Shown here: piece by piece, positions 33,136 through 43,682 of the stretch
Numbering within the stretch: position 1 is the stretch's first letter
How the letters are laid out: every line of letters begins with the position of its first letter
Source of the DNA: Ignelater luminosus
Lineage: Eukaryota; Arthropoda; Insecta; Coleoptera; Elateridae
Direction of reading: 5' to 3'
Length of the DNA: 64,000 nt
Assembly: GCA_011009095.1 (NCBI GenBank)
Contig: VTPC01004094.1
Coordinates: 62,001-126,000 of the forward strand
The notes under the pieces: generated by a model
Database searches by the model: none
What the model was told of the DNA's origin: nothing
Seen by the model: the letters and a program-made list of their open reading frames with translations, nothing else
Made by a program: the position numbers and the translations under genes

Positions 33136-34136
33136 CAGTGTGTCCCAGATAAGGATGTACAACATGGGGATCTTGGAAACGGTAAGATACAACATCGGTT
33201 AAATGGGATGAAAGTTGGCTATTTATAGGACTTTTTTGTTGGCGTTCGCAAAATCTGGATATCTTGGATGGTTTCAGAGATATTTAAAAAGACGTAGATT
33301 TCTCGGTTTTCGTTATTTTCTCTTTTCTTTATTTGAAGAGATATCGGAAAACTAAAACCACTTTTCCATTGCCACTTTTTGTTCTTTATTAAAATAGGCT
33401 AACAAAATTCCTGTACAACGTTTCGGTTTCGAGTAACCATCATCAACCTCATTTTTTTAAATAGGCGGAAAAACAACTGAAAATTGTTTTAGATAGCTCT
33501 TGTTGTCACAATTCTAATCATGCAAACACGATAGGATTATTTTGATTTCTTATGCTATAAATTAATGCATTCTGCAGTACCCTGACCTGTACGATCTAAC
33601 ACCGTTAGGTTTTTTCCCCCTGGGGTTATGTCAAGAATCATGTGCCTTGCCCAAAATTTTGAAGATGAACAGCAATTATTACAGTCGGTCACAGCAGCGT
33701 TTAACACAAAAAAATCAAAACCAAAATAACCCTATCATGTTTACATCATTAGAATTGTGACAACAAGAGCTATTCAAAACAATTTTCAATTGTTTTTCTG
33801 CTTATTTAAAAAAATGTGGTTGATGATGGTTACTTGAAACCGAAACGTTGTACAGGAATTTTGTTAGCCTATTTTAATAGAGTACAAAAAGTGGCAATGG
33901 AAAAGTGGTTTTAGTTTTCCAATATCTCTTCAAATAAAGGAGAGAAAAAATTATAACGAAAATCGAGAAATCTACTTTTTTTTTAAATATCTCTAAAACT
34001 ATCCAAGATATCTAGATTTTGCAAACGCCAACAAAAAGGTCCTATAAATAGCCAGCTTTCAAGCCATTTAACCGATGCTGTATTTCTTACCGTTTCCAAG
34101 ATCCCCATGCTGTGCATCCTTATCTTGGACACACTG
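33136..34136. mobile_element. Fold-back TIR element, family A, copy 2 (complete)
   Basis: A 1001 bp element starting 'cagtgtgtcccagataagga' and ending with the inverse 'tccttatcttggacacactg', flanked by TA. The arms pair over several hundred bases, including 'ggatcttggaaacggtaag', 'caaaatctggatatcttgg' and the 'acgttgtacaggaatttt' block. The central loop (about 33560-33700) retains a degraded third-catalytic-aspartate region of a Tc1/mariner-like transposase. The same block in copy 3 reads WPARSPDLTPLDFF. It is non-autonomous. Confidence 0.92.
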
Positions 34137-34142
34137 TATATG

Positions 34143-34320
34143 CAAGGTGGTCCAACGAAAATGCAACAGACTGAGTAACTCCCACGAAAAGAATTTTCCG
34201 AAAAAAAGCAAAAACGTGTCGATTTGTATTGGGGAAATATTTTTTGACATATAATTCAAACCCTAAACTTCAACCTTCTAGGGAAGGTTTTTCATCAAAA
34301 ATTCTACTAAGTAGGCGCGA
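34143..34320. mobile_element. Left-end fragment related to the element at 38421
   Basis: 'caaggtggtccaacgaaaat' followed by 'gcaacagactgagtaact' aligns with the left TIR at 38421 ('cagggtggcccaacgaaaac', 'gtaacagactgaataact'), and similarity continues for about 170 bp. No right end is present, so it is a truncated copy abutting the fold-back element. Confidence 0.7.
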
Positions 34321-34340
34321 CATATTTAGCTTTCTATGGC

Positions 34341-35685
34341 TGTACAGTAGGGTGGTTCAAAAAAACCGGTAGGTTGCCGATCTAAATAATTCTTTGCAGT
34401 TTTGTGCCTTTAGGTGAAATACGTACCAAATTGTGGCCCAATCTGACAACGTTAACACGTGTCGCATCGAGCTTGAAGTTTGAAAAAATTGGTAATTTTC
34501 ATGTTTTTTTCGAACGTGTTTTTTTCTAGGCCCGAAATGGAGGCTTGAAAACAAACAAAATATTTTGTTATGAATAGTACGATAAATGAGGAACATTTTG
34601 GCGTAAAGTTCATCAAAGTCGGTTGAGTAACACCAAAGCTACAACCATTGTTTCGAACTACCGAGTATATCGGGATACTGGAGCTAAGTCACCAACTCAT
34701 CGTTAAGGCCACATTTTCACAGTGGGTAATGGACAGCAGATGCTACTGACATTTTTGGTATATACATTAATTGTAATTTTGACACGGAACACAACGAGAA
34801 AATCTTTTTTTCCCGCTAAAATTTAAATCAGGTGGTCAAAAATATAAGGTCTAAAAGCACAAGAATTGATTTTTTTAACGGATAGACTTTATTTACATAA
34901 TTCGACAGGACAATAAAACGATTCCTGCAATCCTCGTTTTGTGGTCGTCGGATATTAAAAAAAAAGAAAAAGAAGTGGATCAGACTAACTGTATGTGAAC
35001 TGAAATGTAACAATAAATAATAGCAAATGGCGTATCTGCAATAAAAATTGCTTTTGTGCCTCATTTCTTGTAAACTTCTAATTAAATTCTTCTATGAGCT
35101 TCACTGTTCTTTCCGCTGTGTCATTGACACATTTTATTCCGCTGATAATCTTAATTGCTTCCATATATCCGCTGTCCTTAAGCCACAAAACTGAATCTTT
35201 TTTAAGAAACTGGGTGTCGGTTTGAAATCTCTCGAAACATCGTTTTGATCTCGAAGAAACCAGTGCAGCTGGCAAATCTTTCTTCAGAAAATCTTCCAGA
35301 TTGTCATTTTTAAGGAAAATCTTCTTTTTAATTTCGGTGTCTTTCTCTTCTACTTGCTCCTCTTCCTGTAATATACTGTGTGCCATTTTTCATTTTTGTT
35401 CTACGTCCACCCTGCTATCAAATACAAAGAAAGCAACCGTTTCTTCGTTGAGGTACCATAAATGGTTTACAAATTTGTTTGTGTCACATTCTGCCAAATT
35501 AATATCTATCTTTCTGACTTTCTGCAAACGCAAAATTACCAATTTCTTCAAACTTTAAGCTCGATGCGGCACGTGTTAACGTTGTCTGATTGGGCCAAAA
35601 TTTGGTACATTTTAATGTTTCACCTAAAGGCACAAAATTGCAAAAAATTATTCATTATTTTTTTGGACCACCCTACGGTACAGTA
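34341..35685. mobile_element. TIR element with 'GTAGGGTGGT' ends and an ORF relic
   Basis: The left end, 'ctgtacagtagggtggttca', and the right end, 'ggaccaccctacggtacag', are inverted. Pairing continues inward for about 190 bp ('gcctttaggtgaaat', 'acaacgttaacacgtgtcgc'). The interior has a minus-strand ORF fragment at 35078-35386. It is probably a non-autonomous derivative with an internal deletion. Confidence 0.8.
35078..35386 (-). pseudogene. Relic of an uncharacterised transposon protein
   Basis: A 102-residue fragment containing KIISGIKCVNDTAERTVKL. From memory, a C-terminal '(V)NDTAERGV.LI..YN' block is shared by a widespread family of transposon-encoded proteins in arthropods and cnidarians. 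The N-terminal part and any catalytic domain are missing. Its place inside matching TIRs supports a mobile origin. The exact superfamily cannot be fixed from the sequence alone. Confidence 0.5.
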
Positions 35686-36051
35686 TCCACGAAGGTTGTT
35701 AATGATTTTGTGAGTAATAAAATAAAATTCACAATTCACAGTAACTGTTTTATTACAAATATACATGAAAATGCGTTGTTTACATACTATACGTGCATGA
35801 TCTGAATGCATCTTTACATTCTTTTTTTGCATAATACGTATGCCGTCCCTTTGCATCCTCCCTTGACCTGGATGCACATCACGCCCCACACCACTTAAGC
35901 CCAGTGTGGGTTATTAAAGCTTTTAATGTTTCCAATGCAAAAAACTGTGTTTCTTCCCGGTGGTGCATAAGAGGTTGCATATACCCGGACGTAAAATGCA
36001 TTTAGTGTTTTCGTCTTTTCCATAACTCGGGCGCTAAATCTATAGTATAAG
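35686..36051. other. Intergenic stretch, no gene seen
   Basis: Somewhat less AT-rich than its surroundings. No splice-consistent coding sequence or terminal repeat was recognised. Confidence 0.45.
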
Positions 36052-37307
36052 CACAGAGTAGATAAAGGTTTCACCAGAGGCGACACTAGAGAGAGAAAAG
36101 TATACGTGCAAACAAAGATAGCACTTTCCGCCAATTTAAAGGTCCTGCTTGCAAGAGTAGCACGTGTAAATTTCGAGCTTATATTCGGTTTTTTAAAGAT
36201 ATGTCTGAAAAACGAAAAAATAATAATGTTTGTGCCTATAGAGGCTGTGTAAATAAAAGTTACAATTGCCCCAGTGATGTTAAGTTTTTTAGATTTCCAA
36301 GAAATCCTGACATGTAAGTAAAATATTAATAATGACAAACATGATGGTGTAATCATTACTGTTGTAGTTCTACGAAATGGATAGAAAATGCTGGCCGACT
36401 TGATTTACAGAATAAGGTCAATGTTCATGCTAGTTACAGAATATGTAGCAATCATTTTATAAATGAGGATTTTGTGAATATAAACACAAAGCATAAACTC
36501 TTGCAATCTGCTGTACCAAGAAAATTTGCTAGTGAAACTAGAGATGGTTAGCATTGAGAAATAAAAACAAACTACTAATGTGTATTTTAATCTAATTATA
36601 TTTGCATTATTTGTAGATACTGAAATCAGATCATCCGAGTCACAACAACCTGCAACATCAGATTCTCAGATACAGATTAATGCTTTGAGTAAGTAAAGAT
36701 TTATGATATGTAGAGCAATACCTTTCTCGAATGAATCTAATTTGTAAATTATTGCAGATAATCAACTACTAGAGTCAGATGTAGGACAGCCTATGAAAGA
36801 AAAAGTTACTAGTGATAAGTCTGGATTGAGGATGTAATAGTAACCAAAGAAGTTGGCAATAAACTATTTGCAAAATTACAAAATGTAGATTTTGTTCATC
36901 CCTGTGGGAGCTTTCCAAAAACATACATAATTAATTAATTAATTATATATATTAGGTTTAGGATATTTTATTGTTTAAAATTTAGTAATAGGTCATTTAA
37001 ATCCGCAGAAAAGAAAAATAGAAAATTACAGATACAGATGAATCTATAAATAAGTATAATGTAATTTTTAATTGTAAATTTTGCCTGATTAAAATATATT
37101 TAAGTATTAAGTAACAGTTGTTTTGTTGATTGCCTACTTGCGATTTCTTTTTCAAACAAACCTCATTTCTTTATTACCCTTACGAATTTTAAATTTGGCG
37201 CCGTTTTTCCGCCGATTTAAATGTCCAAGGTTAAGAAACCAAGTGGTTAAAATAACAAAGAAAAACAGTGAAGTGTCGCCTCTGGTGAAACCTTTATCTA
37301 CTCTGTG
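36052..37307. mobile_element. TIR element (1256 bp) carrying a THAP-domain gene, P-element-like
   Basis: The ends read 'cacagagtagataaaggttt' and its inverse 'aaacctttatctactctgtg', and inversion continues through 'caccagaggcgacact'. An identical 7 bp flank, gtataag, abuts both ends (36045-36051 and 37308-37314), a good target duplication; classical P elements make 8 bp. It contains a complete four-exon THAP gene and no RNase-H-like transposase domain. THAP DNA-binding domains are the signature of P-type transposases, so this is probably an internally deleted P-superfamily derivative. Confidence 0.85.
36201..36837 (+). CDS. THAP-domain protein, 147 aa, four exons, inside a TIR element
   Basis: The exons 36201-36313, 36368-36546, 36617-36688 and 36758-36837 splice in frame at GT/AG borders. 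Residues 1-91 form a THAP zinc finger: C11, C16, C64 and H67 as ligands, FRFP at 31-34, W42 and AVPRKF at 86-91. The THAP domain binds the terminal DNA of P-type transposons. After a Ser/Gln-rich linker the protein ends KSGLRM. A second frame starting near 36825 continues IEDVIVTKEVGNKLF for about 35 residues, suggesting that a frameshift or deletion shortened the parent gene. A THAP-only product could bind TIRs without cutting and so repress transposition, as truncated Drosophila P products do; that is inference. Confidence 0.8.
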
Positions 37308-38420
37308 GTATAAGTAAGAGACGAAATAAACCAGAGGTTCTCTTCTACTTGTGTAAGAAAAACAGCCCATTGCATAATTATTTTGATTGGATAAGATGAT
37401 CACTATTAATCTAAGTACTTATAAGAAAGATGATCATTCTATTTACCGAAAATAATTGTACTATGACATATTTTTCTCACGAAAGTAGAATAGCGTGTCC
37501 AATCTATTTTGTACGTTAGTTGATATTTTACAGCTTTGACACATTAATAACTATTCTCCTTGTGCTAGAGTAATTTCTCGTGCACCTCCCAATTAAAATA
37601 TGTTATGTTACCAATAATAGTATCTAAATAATATTTGTATAATGAGTTTTTATTTGTGATCTATATAATATTCTCTGTTACGTATTGTATAACATTAATT
37701 GTATAACGTTTGACAAATAATAGCAAGCAAATGCGTACAGGAAATATGCTGTTATGTTTCCATAATTGTAATGTACTACGTACAATTATTGCTTTATTAA
37801 CAATATTGCTGTAATACTCCGTTTTTTCAAGATTTAAATAAAATAAAAATAAAATATGACTTACAACAAACAAATAACAAAAACAAAATGTAAAATTAAA
37901 ATTTTATTGATGTAAAAGCAAACTGTTTACATTTTACATAGCAAATAACTTACAACTGATTTTAACTAAGGTAAAGGTGTCACTTATCGCCACATACAAG
38001 TTGACTGTTTAAAAATGTAATAAAATATAAAGCAATAGTCATTAGATATTCAATCATTCTTCCTTGATTATTTATAATGCAAATAAAACATAAAGCAGGA
38101 GAATAGGATTTAACTCTTTATTATATAAAAATATTATCGACACACTTAAATGGTTATGCACACACTATCGTCACGGAGGACACCGATACATCGACACCGC
38201 GAATTATTATCATTTTTGCCATAACGTAAATAAATAAGTAAACAATCTGTAATTCTTTCAGTAAAAGAGGAAAAAACAACATTAATGCACATTTTTAACG
38301 AAAAGACGAGAAACAGCAAAAGTAAGAATGAATTAAGTACAGCGTCGCAGTCAGATGGCAAAATTCACCTTTAGACGTTTTATAAAACGACTTTTGTGAT
38401 CTGGCTGTGATATCAGTATA
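37308..38420. other. Intergenic stretch, no gene seen
   Basis: AT-rich sequence beginning with the target duplication of the THAP element. No gene or terminal repeat was recognised. Confidence 0.5.
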
Positions 38421-38817
38421 CAGGGTGGCCCAACGAAAACGTAACAGACTGAATAACTCTCACAAAAATATTTTTTCGAAAAAACGCAAAAACACGTCGG
38501 GAGGGGGACATTATTTGATGTACAATTAGAACCCTAAACGATCACTCAAAAGTTTCTAATGGGAAGGGCACATCATTAGAAAGGCTTTTTAATTTTTCAT
38601 ATTGCCCCGTTTGAATTTTTAAATTCGGTAGATTTTTTTGGCTTACAGGGCGTGAAATCTAAAACACATAAGGCTTCATTATCTTCAAATTTCTATATTT
38701 GACATTTGTTCCCATTTAATTTGACAATCTTGTATCCACTCTAATCAAGTTTGCCATGTTTAATTTATATTTTTCGAGTGTGGGCAGCAAATGAATGTTC
38801 TATACCTTTTCAACTTC

Positions 38818-39250
38818 AAATTGGGAAGAATCAATTTCTAAATAGGAATAATCATTTTTAAATTGGGAATAATCATTTTCAAATTGGGAACAATCAATTT
38901 CAAATTGGTAACAATCATTTTCAAATTAGGAATAATCATTTTCAAATTGGGAATAATCATTTTCAAATTGGGAATAATCATTTTAAAATTGGGAACAATC
39001 AATTTCAAATTGGTAACAATTATTTTCAAATTAGGAATAATCATTTTCAAATTGGGAATAATCATTTTCAAATTGGGAATAATCATTTTAAAANNNNNNN
39101 NNNCTGGGAACAATCAATTTCAAATTGGTAACAATCATTTTCAAATTAGGAATAATCATTTTCAAATTGGGAACAATCAATTTCAAATTGAGAACAATCA
39201 TTTTCAAATTGATACTAATCAACTTCAAGTTCATTCGAATCAAGTTCAGA
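38818..39250. repeat. 21 bp minisatellite array, left arm of the element at 38803
   Basis: About 20 units with variants such as 'caatcaatttcaaattgg' and 'aataatcattttcaaattgg'. A higher-order repeat is visible: the run from about 38887 recurs from about 39000 and again after the gap. That suggests recent slippage or unequal exchange. Chance frames spanning it encode NLKMIIP-type repeats. Confidence 0.9.
39094..39103. other. Assembly gap of 10 N inside the minisatellite
   Basis: Ten Ns in the tandem array, as expected where an assembly could not resolve the repeat copy number. Confidence 0.99.
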
Positions 39251-39434
39251 TTGGGAATAGGCAATGTCACATTTCATTAATAAATAAATACTAACAAAAT
39301 AACTTATTGCAACAAAATTGGTTTAATACTTTAAATACAAATAAATTTTATATTCATTAACAATAAATATTAAACACAACAAGATTTATTAATTATATTA
39401 AATAAATATAATGTTAATTACAGTATTCAACGAC

Positions 39435-40487
39435 TTAGAAATTTATGTCTACCATATTTAACGCGTCAGGAATAAATCTCTGAACATCAGCCACATATCG
39501 GGAACAATTAGCAACAGTAATTTTTGGTATATTTGCTCGTAAGATATTTTCCAGTTGCTGTAGACGAAACTCGGTTTGAGTCATATCTACCCTGTTTTCA
39601 CCCACCAAAATATGTGGCATTTGAATGGCTAAATCAACTTTAACACCTGCTTTTAATGCAGACCACGCAAGTTCAATCGCATTAAACATTGGACTATAGG
39701 GACTAAGTCTTTGTAAGCGGTGATCAACAAATTCGTCTTCTTCAAATACGTCTTCAATGGATGCATGACAAGGAGCATTATCTACTACCATTACTACTGG
39801 TGATTGATATATATTTTGAGCATTGCGAAGACACTGGCGTACAAACTCTTTAGCTTCCGGTTTCTTGAATGCATCTCTTCTAATTTCATTGTGAATCAAA
39901 CCCATATTGCCTATGCATCCAATAATATGGATGTTAGATCCCCTACTGTCTGCAGAAATATAGGTACAGCGGGTTTCTTTCTTGGATCGTCCTTGTTTTC
40001 TTGAGGTAAATAAATTAAAATTTGTTTCATCCATATAGACAACGGGAATGTTCTCTGCTTGATATTCCAGAAGTTGCTGAGCATATTCACGTCGTCTTAT
40101 TTTGTTCTCTTCACTATTTGCTTTCTCGGGCTCTTTCCGGATATCTTTCACTGTATACATTAAATTATCCAAATGTCTCCTCACACATTCTGTAGAAACG
40201 AAAATTTGGTAATCATGTTGCAGTTTTTCTTTTAGCTGCTTTAAAGTTATTTTAGGATTTTCTTCAATGCATTGTTCCATAAAAACATTATGCTCGTTAG
40301 TTATTTTAGTTTTTCGCTTCCCACCACGCAGTTTTTCGGTTTCGGATTGGTTTTTAACTCATCGATATGCAGTTGATTTCTTCACACCCAGTGTCTTTGC
40401 AAGCGCTCTCCAGTCTTCATTATTATTATATAAGGCACAAATTTGGTTTTTAACACTATCAGCGTCAATGTTCTTTATATAAGGCAT
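39435..40487 (-). pseudogene. IS630/Tc1-type DDE transposase, 350 codons, one internal stop
   Basis: The reading frame starts at ATG 40487-40485 (MPYIKNIDADSV) and runs to 39435 with one TGA at 40361-40359 (codon 43). That codon may once have been TGG, giving YRWVKN. The N-terminal third is helix-turn-helix-like (DWRALAKTLGVKKSTAYR). The catalytic residues are D153 in VYMDETNF, D236 in VVMVVDNAPCH and E272 in YSPMFNAIELAW. Thirty-five residues separate the second and third, giving a DD35E spacing. The 281 codons after the stop are open, so a downstream start would give a protein lacking part of the DNA-binding domain. It lies between tandem-repeat TIRs and is close to functional. Confidence 0.88.
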
Positions 40488-40582
40488 TTTATTTATTAAA
40501 TACACTTTTTAAAATGACATCTCACAATAAATTACTGCAACTGATTGCAGATTGTTTATTTTTTTCGCAACCTATCTGATAT

Positions 40583-40885
40583 TGGTTAGTCTCAATTTAA
40601 AGTTGATTGGTCTCAACTTGAAATTGATTATTCCCAATTTGAAATTGATTATTCTCAATTTGAAATTGATTATTCCTAATTTGAAAATGTTTATTCCCAA
40701 TTTGAAATTGATTATTCTCAATTTGAAATTGATTATTCTCAATTTGAAATTGATTATTCCCAATTTGAAAATGATTATTCCCAATTTGAAAATGATTATT
40801 CTCAATTTGAAAATGATTATTCCCAATTTGAAAATGATTATTCCCATTTTGAAATTGATTGGTCCCAATTTGAAGTTGAAAAGGT
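40583..40885. repeat. 21 bp minisatellite array, right arm of the element at 38803
   Basis: About 14 units of the 21 bp family in the opposite orientation to the left array ('aaattgattattcccaattt'). The outermost units give the TIR proper. The arms differ in unit number and order, so they are not simple copies of each other. Confidence 0.9.
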
Positions 40886-40922
40886 ATAGCATTTGGTGTT
40901 GTAAATTAAGAAAAACCTACAT

Positions 40923-41930
40923 TATGGGTTATTCGATCTCAGAAAGGGTTGAAATGATTGCACTTTTCTTGGGAAATAATGAAAATGCAAACAGAACTGC
41001 CTAGCTGTCCAATTAACGACATGCAAATAAACATGAATAGATCGCAGTACGTTTTAGATTTAGTGCCAAAATTCGAGGAAACAGGATCAGCGGTCAATAA
41101 AAAAAGGAAATGCTGAGAACCCCGTGCAAAATGAAGGAGTGGAATGGCGGTTCAGGGTGTTGCTGCTGATGCTACGTTGAGTATGAAGCAATTAGCTGCT
41201 GCGTCTGGTGTTAGTAAAACTAGTCTTCAACAAATTTTGAAGCAGCACAAGTTTCACCCATACAAAATTCAGTTGCTACAGAAATTTAATGAAGACGACT
41301 TTGATCGACGTTTGAAATTCTGTGAGATCATAAGTGAACGAGCGACAAATAATTCAAATTTTCTATTTGATGTTTGTTTTTCCGATAAATGCTCTTTTAT
41401 GTAAATGATACGGTAAATCGCCATTATTGTCGTTATTGGGCCGATTAAAACCCAAGAATATTTCATGATGTCCATACGCAATGACCAGAAAAGTTAAATG
41501 TTTGGGCACGCATTTTTGGTGATCACCTCGTCGGTTTTTTTTTCTAACTGGAAATTTGACTGTGGATATTATTTGGAATTGGTGCAGGATTTCATTGATC
41601 CAGTACTAACTAAAATCATCGATAATGACAAGCGTTACCTACAGGATCCACTGACGAAGCCCCTCTGCATTTCGCACTTCCCGTTCGTGAGTATTTAGAT
41701 CGAACTTTCCCAGATAATTGGATTGGAAGGAGAGGCGCGTTTGAATAGCCTTCTCGGTCCCCGAATCTGTTGCCGCTTAACTTCTTTTTATGGGGTCACT
41801 TAAAACGTAAAATTTAAGCGACGCAACCAACTTCGTTAGAAAATTTACACCAACGTGATGCCAACGAATGCCAACAAATAACTCCGCAAATGCTCCAGAA
41901 TGTGCGGCAACGTTTTGAATATAATCTCTA
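40923..41930 (+). pseudogene. Decayed Tc1/mariner-like transposase of the outer element
   Basis: Plus-strand pieces in order: MGYSISERVEMIALFLGNNE near 40923; a helix-turn-helix with TLSMKQLAAASGVSKTS (41144 onward); KFHPYKIQLLQKFNEDD; CFSDKCSF, where the first catalytic aspartate is expected; NRHYCRYW; and KLNVWA. Many frameshifts follow up to about 41930. The order and motifs match a common insect Tc1/mariner-type transposase. It is a dead remnant. Confidence 0.85.
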
Positions 41931-42249
41931 TCATTGAGTATGAAGATTTGAATTTTCTAATGATGTACCACTTGAACCCCCTTCCCATTAGAAGCTCTTG
42001 AAGAATTATCGTCTCTCTCCCCCCAGGGGGTTAAGTTTAGGGTTCGAATTGCACGTCAAACAATGTCCCCCTCCCAATACAATTCGATGTGTCTGTTTCG
42101 TTTTCGCTGGGCCATCTTGTATAAAACAACAGAAAAATAAATACTGGAAATCTTAATCTTGAATAAAATTTGACATATTTCCAAGGGAAGATCCAACTAT
42201 CTAAAGAAATGTACAGTGATTTCGGTTTTCTTGAGCATTACTTTGTATT

Positions 42250-42410
42250 TCGATTTATTCGGACGTATTCCAAGTTCTCCCGTTATATTCCAATACAGAA
42301 TATTCCGTTATATTCCGACATATACAAGTTATACCGACGTATTCCGATACATTTCCGTATTCTGCTATATTTTGAAGTATTCTGAGTTATTTCATTATAT
42401 TCCAATGTAC
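42250..42410. repeat. Degenerate 'tattcc' simple repeat
   Basis: A run of units such as gttatattcc, gacgtattcc and cgttatattccg in one orientation, producing Tyr/Ile/Phe-rich chance frames. It has no coding signature. Confidence 0.6.
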
Positions 42411-42813
42411 AGGCTGTTTTACAAAAAGCGGCCCACGCTGTAGTTTCGTTATTTTTTGTCCGATTTATACAATTTAAAAACTAAATAAAATTATTTTGAG
42501 AAATCTGCAAGGCACTTTACACTTGAGTTATATACAATATTTTCTGTACTACCGTATTTTAAAGTAAATAATAAAGAAGAACTATTGACCGAAGACTAAA
42601 AATGAAGTTGGCCAAGATCATAAATGCGTGTCATAGATTCATTAAAACATCGACACGGCTTTACAACAACGATACGTCAAATTAATTGCAAATGTTGATA
42701 ATTGTCAACTTTTGACATGACAACCAGTTGTAAACCGCCAACTTTAAAGGCGGCCGTGCAGAAATTAATTTCATGTTTAAAAACATTTAAGAACATACAT
42801 TATAACAGATATA

Positions 42814-43682
42814 CAGAGTGATCATTTCAAAACTTCCCACATTGAATAACTCTTTAATTAGTAAAGTTATCTAAAATCTCTGAAACGCGTCAATCTTGTT
42901 TTGGAGGGGGACATTTAATAACCTACTCCAGTCAGTTAAGAAATTCTCACCCTCCCCCAACAACCACCTCCACCCCAAAAGTCAAAATGGCACTACCCCA
43001 TGTGTGATACATCATTTTAAAGGGTATAAGATTCTCAATATTTTACATTAAATAAAATCAAAATCGGGTCCGCCGTTCGTGAACTAGAGATAGAAATGTA
43101 TTTAGTTTCATCAATACACTTCTGTATCTAGTTCACGAACGGCTGGGACTATTTTAATTTTCTTTAATGTAAAAAATTGAGAGTTTGATACCTTTTAAAA
43201 TAATATATCACACATGGGGTAATGCCGTTTAAAATTTTGAAATGGGAGTGGTAGGGGAAGAGTGAAGGTTTACCAAGATTTTGAATGGCACTACCCTATG
43301 TGTAATATATCATTTTAAAGGGTATAGAATTTTCAATCTTTTACACCAAAGAAAATTAAAATCAGGCCACCGATTCGTGAACTAGAGACAGAAACGTATT
43401 GATTAAATTAAATACATTTTTGGCTCTAATTCACGAACGGCTGGGCCGACTTTAATTTTCTTTGAAGTGGAAGATGGAGAATCTTATACCCTTTAAAATG
43501 ATATATTACACATGGGGTAGTGCCATTTAAGATTTTAGGGTGGGGGTGGTTGGGGGTTTGAAAATTTCTCAACTGACTAAAATGTCCCCCTCCAAAACAA
43601 AGTCGACGCGTTTCAGCAATTTTTGATAATTTTACTAATTAAAGAGTTATTCAAGGTGGGAAGTTTTAAAATGACCACCCTG
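42814..43682. mobile_element. 869 bp fold-back MITE built from two successive hairpins
   Basis: The ends 'cagagtgatcatttcaaaac' and 'gttttaaaatgaccaccctg' are inverted and flanked by TA. Inside are two hairpin modules, each centred on 'cgttcgtgaactagaga' and its inverse. The first pairs about 42990-43110 with 43125-43230, the second about 43285-43390 with 43425-43530. Sequence around 'ggcactaccc.atgtgt' occurs four times. The element is non-coding. Confidence 0.88.

Larger units (their letters stand above)
38803..40886 (-). mobile_element. Tc1/mariner-superfamily element with tandem-repeat TIRs
   Basis: The ends 'taccttttcaacttcaaatt' and its exact inverse are flanked by TA (38801-38802 and 40887-40888). 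Each terminal region is an array of degenerate 21 bp units ('aattgggaataatcatttt' plus 'ca'), and the arrays are inverted with respect to each other (about 38818-39250 and 40583-40885). Between them lies a minus-strand DDE transposase with a single nonsense codon. A 10-base gap (39094-39103) lies in the left array, so its true length is unknown. Confidence 0.9.
38421..42119. mobile_element. Tc1/mariner-like element split by a younger element
   Basis: The left end, 'cagggtggcccaacgaaaac', and the right end, 'gttttcgctgggccatcttg', are imperfect inverted repeats next to TA on each side. The subterminal similarity includes 'gggggacattatttgatgta' against its inverse. It carries a plus-strand transposase relic (40923-41930). 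The element at 38803-40886 sits between the left TIR and this gene. Without the insert the element would be about 1.6 kb. Confidence 0.85.

Noticed and set aside
38838..39294. NLKMIIP/FKLGIII repeat proteins in the 39 and 40.6 kb regions
   Set aside because: They are open only because the 21 bp tandem unit lacks stops in several frames on both strands. There is no coding signature.
38818..40885. CRISPR-like array of regularly spaced repeats
   Set aside because: The units are contiguous, degenerate 21 bp tandem repeats without unique spacers, in a eukaryotic genome, and they form the arms of a transposon.
42216..42443. Tyr/Ile/Phe-rich open frames resembling a membrane protein
   Set aside because: They derive from the degenerate 'tattcc' simple repeat.
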